Shown in pieces: positions 28,301 to 37,000 of a stretch of DNA of 64,000 bases; the first letter of the stretch is position 1; each line of letters opens with the position of its first letter. A model generated the notes under the pieces. It was given only the letters and a program-made list of their open reading frames with translations, was not told the origin of the DNA and did no database searches. The DNA is from Beroe forskalii (taxonomy: Eukaryota; Ctenophora; Nuda; Beroida; Beroidae), in NCBI GenBank assembly GCA_011033025.1, contig WFMF01000106.1, positions 310,001 through 374,000 of the forward strand, written 5' to 3'. A program made the position numbers and the translations under genes.

Positions 28301-31064
28301 TATACATACAAACATGACACAATTTGAAAGGTAATTCTGAAAATTTCATTCTGTACAGGCCTTTTTGTAACATAAATTTTTCAAATATTGTATTTCAATG
28401 CTTCCATGGACTCAATTCGTACATTTGGAAATGGTTTTCATGGTTTTTGATGAGCCAAGACACTAACAATCTATCATCAACCACTTTTTGACTCAAGGAA
28501 CTAACTTTAATAAAAAAATCAACCCAATGAAAGCAAATTTTGCCATTTCAAAATGGGTCCTAGAAGGGACATTTTATTATTTTTCCATAGTGAAAAGTCA
28601 GAAGCAGTGAAAACTAACATGTATCTTTTACAGTGATCTTCAGTTAACCATGTTCAATGAAAATTGAAGGCTTAATAATATTTTATTTGCAATTTTAGAG
28701 CAATTTAGATAGCAGTGCTGAATATTCAACATCAATTTTTCAAAATTGTGATCCATTTCTTCCAGTGAAAGGTATCAGTACATGTTATTTGTCATCACTA
28801 GGCATCTAACACGATCCTGTAACACAGAAACAACTTCAGAATCAAGGCAGGGACGGAATATCAGGCATTTTCTATCATCATCGAAATGTACCTTCTAGGG
28901 GACATTTTTCAAATTCTTCAACCTAAAATTTCTCGTTTCCTTTTAAAAAAGGGCCAGATGCACCGATGTTTCTTAAGAATAATAATCTTTATATGTAACA
29001 TAAAGTAATTATGCTTAACCAGTGAGCTGATTTAAACATGTTAAAGTGTGAAGCAAAACTACTATAAAATGTCCCTTAGGAGGAACATTTCTCTTGAACA
29101 TGTCCTCTTGTGCCCAGAATTTCAAGATATATGATATAGAAAAACAGTTGTTTTGAAATCATTCTTTTTACTGTCATATTTCATGAAAACTTTAGGCTGC
29201 CCATATCTGTAAAAGGGTGCAGTAAGTAACAGCAAATACGAAATTGGTCATTTTTGGGGCAGTACTCAAAATGGGCAAGATATAACATGAAGTGATGAAT
29301 TTGCATAGAATTTTTTCATCAAATAATGTGCTATTAGTGTCTCCCTTGAAATAAAATAAGCCCAGACATCACAGGATTTTAGCAGAAGGTTAAAATAATG
29401 AAGGAATTATGAAGCCGGTTTTATGGTTTTGAAAATGACTCCATTTCAACATCAATTGCAGAAAAAATTGGGGCCAGTGCAACAAGAGGAATTGTTCCAG
29501 GTTTTGCCTACACCATTGACAGAGAGTGTGAGGCAAAATTGAAAGCATAAAAACTTGTTCCAAACATAGATAACTCATGTTTTGTAAAAAGTACCATGGA
29601 AGGTACATTTTCTTGAAAATGTACCCTAGAAGGGACATTTAGACAGTTATCATTAAGCTCAATCTCACAAGGCATTTGACTACCGGTGTTTTCTTGAAAT
29701 ATTCCATGAAATGCAGTATACAGAATGTTTTCAAACAAAACTTTCTATTTCTATATTTAGAGACTTTGTACAGGAACAGAGTAAATCAGTGTTTAGTCAT
29801 GCAGCGCGGCTTCAATTCCAAAGTTGCTTGTTTCTATTAATTTAAAAAAAAAACATTGAAATCAGCACATTGAGCACACTTTTTGTGGTTTCTAGAGCTA
29901 GGAAACTTCATTTATATTTTATCAACGAGCTTTATAGTGATATGAGAAAAGCCTTTGAGGTTTGCTGGTTTGAGTACCCAAATTATAAGAATACAGACAG
30001 GAAGACAAAATAGTTTAATTTCAAGAGAGACGTCAAGGATGTAGGAAATGTGCCATTTATAAAATGTGCCATTTACAAAATACAAAACATCATTTTTCTC
30101 TCAAATGTTATGTTAGTGACATGACTCCTGCACTGATGATGATGTTATGACTAAACCCTGAGAATATCTCCCTTGAGTTTATTACTTTCTACTCATGGTA
30201 GGAGATACTATCTACTCACATTCGAGAATTCGAGAGGGAGTGTCATTTGTGGGTGTGTGTGTGTTTGGGTGTCGGTTGGTTGGCTGTTCAGTGCTCTATT
30301 TTTATCTGCATAGATCAGTCATTCAGTCAACAGAAAAGTCAAAATCTTGGTGGGTGGAAGTGGATGCTGACTGCCTCTTAGTACGTGGGCGTGTGTCTGT
30401 GTGTATTTAGTGTTTGTGTGGGTGTACGTGAGTGGGTGGGTGTGTGTCAAAACACCCACTCCTTTTCCTTACTCAACTCCTCCTTTCCCTGGTCTCATCA
30501 TGATCTTATCATATATGAGTCACGTCACATCATGAGAGGAAGAAAAAAGGAGGTATAAAGTCATATGCATGAACTCTGATCGTATCTACTCATCGGAGCT
30601 TTTACTGTTACCAAATATATAATATTATCTGTATCAGAGTGCTGTTTGGTTCAGGGAAACTTCTGAAGGGTACATAACAGGTGATATATAACTTAGAATA
30701 GTGTGGTACTGTGGTTATTGAGAGTATGTGACGTCGGTCTGAAGTGAAAGTCACAAAACATTCTCAAAGGGCGAAGTTGACAAAAATAGATTTAGGATAC
30801 CTACTCAGATCTGAATATCATATGTTCATTTTTCTCTCACAAAGTCTCTAATAAGTGATCCTGCTGGTCCAAGGGTTGGGATTTATAAAACGATGTAATT
30901 TCTGTTATTTGTAATCCTGTCAAAATACTCATTCTTCCAACTGTAACATTTATCATTTTCAAAGTTGATTTCTACCACCACAACGGCATGTTCCGGGACG
31001 GTTCCTTCCTGGGAGAGGTGGTGGCCAGTCTGGCTAACGTTACCAACACCTGGTCCGACAGATG
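1318..31064 (+). CDS. C2 exons of the RasGAP gene (end of C2A and all of C2B), six exons
   Basis: The first visible exon reads VTFTKEQL...NKDQWHGL...CDSEAQ, the closing strands of C2A, where RASA3 has a DTWFQLQ...DSEVQ segment. Exons 7537-7604, 16412-16504 and 17843-17918 then give [21 protein letters not shown] and the [18 protein letters not shown] stretch typical of a C2 core. Exons 26646-26698 and 30965-31064 supply LSNLSLK then VDFYHHNG and [12 protein letters not shown]2 domains dock these GAPs on phospholipid, with or without calcium. The acidic calcium ligands are only partly present (the usual DPYA appears as QPYA), so C2B may bind lipid without calcium; that is inference. The exon 26646-26698 to 30965 junction does not keep frame as canonical GT-AG. 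Confidence 0.85.
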
Positions 31065-34000
31065 GTGAGTAGCTTTGATATATCTTCCGGAATATACTGT
31101 CTGAATACTGTCTTTTTATTTTCTAATATTTTCTGAAATTATCAGTAAAGGTTTAGCAGTTGTCAAAACTTAGGGGGGGGGGGGGCTGGCGATATTCCCA
31201 ACTCTTAATACTTTTATGTAACCTGAAAGTTTCAATATTCATCGTAAATGCAAACTTAAATTTGATGGTAAAAAGCAGTGTTGTAAAAGTCAGTGATTAT
31301 AGCTTTATAGGTATAGCAGTCTGCAGTTATAAAAACTTTTTAAGAGTTGCAGTTACCTTTCACTATCTTTCACTATTCATGAATTCATGATTCATGTTTT
31401 TAGTTAATCATATTTGCTTCTTTGATTCAAATTTCTACAGAAAGCACCATCAGAAATATGAAATAATGAACTATGATAAATCCATTTAAATTTCTTAGAT
31501 TGTCAGATATTTTTTCTTCGGAAAGCTTGAACATGTTAGGTTTGGTGTATTACGGGATAATATGCTACCGATATTTCGTGAAAATACGAACTGATGTGCC
31601 ACAATTTATGCATTTTGAAATTTTATCGCACAAGTTTTAATGTTCTGATACCAGAATGTCTATTTCATCATTTAAATACGATCTGAAGTGCCATAGATCA
31701 TAATTCATGCTTTCGTATTATAAAGTTATAAGTTCTGATGCCAAATTGTTCATTTGATCAAATAAAAGATTAAAAGAAAATTAAACCTCTTAGCCTTGCA
31801 ACTTTATTCTATTTTGGGATTTTGTATGACGTTGGTATTCTGTCAGTAAAATTTCCATATGATATGATGATCCATTTTTATTTTCGATCAGAAAAGTCGA
31901 GTACTTTTGATCGAATCTGTCAAATGTCGGCAATTTAAGGGAAATTATGAAGAACTGCCAGGGCATTATATTATCAAAATTGAAAATAATTTAAATTTCG
32001 ATGCGAGATCAAAATTCAACGAAAGGCAAGATAAAGTGATGAATTGAATATTCGATAAGATTTACTTGAAATTTCAAATTTTGTTGCTGACAACTTTACA
32101 CTTTTTCAATTAATTCAAACAGATATGTTGTTCGATATGATATGTATTCATGCCGGTTAAAATATTTGACTTTTGACTGATATCGCAATAAAAATACGAT
32201 GTTTTGACGGGTTTTGAGTGTTTACCGTTTGGTGGGGGAATTTGACATCTCAAATTATATATCCTGCATAATATGATAATTATAGAAATAATAATAATAA
32301 TAACAATAATATTATGCTCTATGCAGCGCCGCATAAAATTCTATCATGTAAAATAAAATATATGTGCATATTTCTCACACTCATGAGATATGTATATAAT
32401 ATATTTATATATTTATAAATTGTCAAGTTTGTTGACATACTTCCTTTGGCAGTCTCTTTTAAAGTCGTGCCCGAAAATCATATGCTTCTGCGTCATCAGC
32501 AGACCACTTCTACCCGTGATAATGACGTCATCAGCATCGTGTTATTGCGGCCGCAGAGCGGGTGTATCACACATAAATACACGTATCGTATATCAAGACT
32601 AAAGTTGGAGAAAACTTAATAAAGCGCGCACGCGGTGTGTTCTCGACTCAGAGATCGTGTGTATATAATGTACAGTGTAAACTGTGTGCAATGTACTGTG
32701 TAAACTGTGAGCAATGTACAATTTCAAATGTATATTTTCTGTATCTAGGGAGATTGGAAAAATATCACCGCCCACTGGCAACACAAATTCTTATCTTTTT
32801 TGGGATTAAATCAGGTTGTCTTCATTTCCATATCACGGATCACCATTTCCATGTGATTTCCGACAAATTCTTGTTTTTCAATGTTATCTCACCAGTTGAA
32901 AATGTTGGCAATGGCACCACCAGTTTGTCTTGAGCGATTAAATACCTCACCAAGTAGTGCATATAATATTCTTGCTGTAGATATGCTATGTTCTAAAATG
33001 TCTAAGATAAACGTCAGAATAGATAGTCTGTTGAGTTGTCAAAAATGGACCTGAAGTCTTTTGATCATATGACATGAACCAAGCGTCAAGTCATGAAATA
33101 ATGTACCTAAACGGGAAATGTTGTGCTTGAATTAAATATAAGAAGTTATAAAGTTATAATGATTTAATGGCCCCTAGATGGGTAGTAAACGTTTACGTGA
33201 TTTATGACAGATTCGTATGATTAATTTTCAACGTGAGATTTTCAAATTTTATTCGGACTGTTGTCTTTGACCATAGATTCACGAAATAAGTTCATATTAT
33301 AATGGTATGAAATTAAATTTAATTGGCTGAGGTATTTTTTGCGGTACATAAAAAATTATATTTTCGTCTTCTTGCAAATCCTTCAGGGACATTATTACTT
33401 TTCCTATGCCTCAAACTTAGTGACCTGATCACTTTTCAGGTTTTTCCTGTGCCCCAAGCTAAGTGACATCACGCTGCAACCTAACCACGACCTGGGATCT
33501 CTCCGCCTGAAAATAGAGTACAAGGAAGATCACATTCTACCAAGTGCCCATTATAAGCCTCTTCTGGACCTCCTGGTGGACTCCATTTCTAACACTGACC
33601 CTGAGGTAAAAACCATTTCTAACACCGACCCTGAGGTAAAAACCATATCTAACACCGACCCTGAGGTAAAAACCATTTCTAACACCGACCCTGTTATCCT
33701 GAGGTAAAAACTGAACAGAAATTCATAATTATTTATATAATTATGTTTATAATTATTAAAACTACTTGTCGATCATGACTACATGAAATGATAAAGGGTT
33801 CGAGTCTCAGTGAAATTCCCATTCATAAAAGCATAAAATGTGCCACAGTTGTCCACCTTTTACTTCATTGGCTAACTGCTGATAATATGCACGGATGCAT
33901 TTCATACTTTCATAGGGTGTGGCTCGTTGATAAATTAATCTCATCAAATCTTGACCCGAAAGTCGAAACCATTTACTCCATCTTACTCTATAATCTCTTA

Positions 34001-37000
34001 ACCTGTATCCTGCTATCCTTGATTCCTGGTGAGTAATCACATCTTGTAGCAATAAGTTAATTAGTTACAAATGTGTCGACCTAAACCCCGCCCTTTTATA
34101 TGAAAACACGCTATAGATTTATCGGCTGTCTTACAGGCTAGGCTGGTTCAGGGCCATAAGGAAATTATAAGGATTTTCTAGTGTTCACATGTGGATTGTA
34201 TTGATTCAACTTGAAACAAAATACTGAATTTTGTTACTTCTTACTTTCTTATCTTTAATCATTTAAAAATCAGTAAGCTTTGTCATAATTTTGATTTGAG
34301 ACCCGATGAAATCACGAAAGTCAGACTGATTATCAGCATGATTTAATCCATTTTAAATTCATTCCGTATATTTAACAACATCAACCTGGCGCTATTATGC
34401 GTTTTAAACTCGAGTAGACCCAAGTATATATAACATTATTATATTAAACAAGGCTTGTTATGATATATACTGAACATATATACAGTTACCCACCCTGCTT
34501 GAATCAATTATCACCAAAGTGTACAGGCGAAAGGGCGTGCTCTCTATATTATTTGCTGCGTTTTGTATATATATATACAATGTTTTATATATTGTGATAT
34601 ATATGCAAATATGTGTTGCATATTATCATACTCGCAAAATATGTTACGTGTGGACAAATATTTGCCATTTTATCGAAACCAAGTTATTTTCAAACATTTA
34701 GCGAAAGGTGTGGATTGTATATAAATATACCGGTGACAAATGGAATTTGTACTCGGGAAATTCACTGTTCTGTAAAAAATGGTTTATATTTTCAAGCCCA
34801 ACTTATTTCTATTGATTCTCCTTTAATTCCTACAATATATATTTCAGGCGGTTGAAAGCAGTGTCCTAGTTTTAACATCAACCCTTTTCAACGAGCAGCT
34901 CATCAACATTGCTCAGGCTTTGGTGCGAATATTTCTGCATCTTAACAAGGTATTATATTATAGCATGTTGTTATAGTAGTTATTATTGAACTTTTATTAT
35001 AATAATGATATAACTCAAAGATGTTGTATAGAAAATGTGTCTGATTGTCATATATTGGAATTTAAGGGGGGTCAAAGTTCAAACAGCAGTATGTGGAATG
35101 ATTTGATTATCGGTACTTTCATATCTTCTGATAAAGAGTTGAAACGAACATTGCGAGACTTTTTTCTGTTATTTCTTAAGAAATTGCGTATTTGTGTTTT
35201 AAAATCTTTGTAGTACATCTTCTCATGTCCATTCAATAGCAATATTTGACACAGAAAAGGTCTCAAACTCATTCGACCATTGAAATGATACTATCGCGGG
35301 TCGCAATGCTCTTTGTTATGTTTTCAAGAAAGATCTTTATATATTTGAATGTCAACTTTTCAGGTCGAAGAGTTGCTGTTAAGCCTGACAAGCGTCGATA
35401 TGGTCAAAACAAGGTGATATATTGTAATTACCATTTACCACCAGCATTTCAAATTATTGTTAATTAACAACATCATTAACATTTGTTAATTTGACTCCTG
35501 TCAGAAAATTTACACTAGCTCCGAGTGTGAACTGATGTATCATGTTACGAAGGTTAACTGAAATAATAAGTTCAAATGTTGCATTGATTTTCAAGTGTTC
35601 TATATAAGTTTATGTCATTTGATTATCATGACTTATCTGGGCGACGCGACCCTCGCTCGATTATGCCTGATACTTGATTAATCGACTTCATTTCAGTAAC
35701 CCCAACACCCTATTTCGAGCTAACTCATTAGCTACTAAAGGAGTGGATGAACTGATGAAAATGATAGGACGCCCGTATCTGAGACGAGTATTAAAGCCAA
35801 GCCTAGATAAGGTGAGTTATATAAAGATTGTCAGATAGTTTTAAAACTTTTTGTGTATATGGGCGTAGGCGACTTGACCGCCGGTATTGCTAGTTTTTGT
35901 AAATTATAATGGTAGGAAGTTTAAATAAACTGCGCGTCTTTGCACGCGCAGCTACGCGCGCGCAATCAAATCTGGTCTGTCAACATGCATTGCATATCCG
36001 TACACATTATTTCGTGACATAATTTCATGGATCGTGTTATCTGCCGATTATTCTAATCAAATTAAGACACAGATCAAATGAATGGCATGTTCATCGGTCG
36101 TACCGGACCATAAATAGACTTTTGTGCTCCTGGCTTTTGACGATCTGCTGATAATGAGTGATTAGATGACTTCACATTTTGCATGATAGGGAATCAAAAG
36201 TTACAATGATAAAATCTGTCCTGCTAGTCTCCCTCTATTTTTAGCGTTGACTGAGGGGTAACTGACCGTGCTACCGTTGCTATTATCATTGGAGACAAAT
36301 TACAACCCACAGCCTGGCTCCTGTTCCTTATAATCCATACAGTTTCTATATATATATAATACCAGACTGGGCTACCCTCATCCTAAAATAGAGAGCAAGG
36401 GAGTGTAAATGGTTGTTGACAATCTACTTTGAGCCCTCTCGACGATGCGACCCGGGTAATTGTGTCCATTGTTACGCATCCTAAGGTTTCCTCTCAGTCA
36501 CGGCACACACAGAGGGAGACTCATCGAAACCTTTATCACTTTCTTCTCACCTCCCGTCATCATATAGTGTTTGAATTGGAAGTAGAGTCGCGTACTGTAT
36601 ACAATACAAGGAGACTTTATCTCTTTTAAACGGGTACACGCTGTCATTATCCAATCACAAGGTCTTGTGCTGCTCTTATAGTTTAGCATTTCACCGGATT
36701 GGACTGTGAAATTTCACCACATTTTGTGATTTAAGAGCACCCTAAGAGAGATAGCAATATGTCACTCTGGCGTGTGCTACCAGTCACCACTTTCATTTTA
36801 TCTCACACTCTTATCTCACCTCAAACCCCCTTCTATCATCTCAGATCCACAAAGAGAACGCCTCGTGTGAGATAGACCCTGCCAGGTTACGATCTAATGA
36901 CATCCTAGCGTGTAACCTGGATAACCTGAAACGCAACATTGACTCGGTGTATAGTGCTATTATCAACAGTGGGAACGATTGTCCCTTTACGATGAGCAAC

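Noticed and set aside
33790-33830. tRNA-like GGTTCGAGTCTC
   Set aside because: No matching acceptor stem or anticodon arm upstream.
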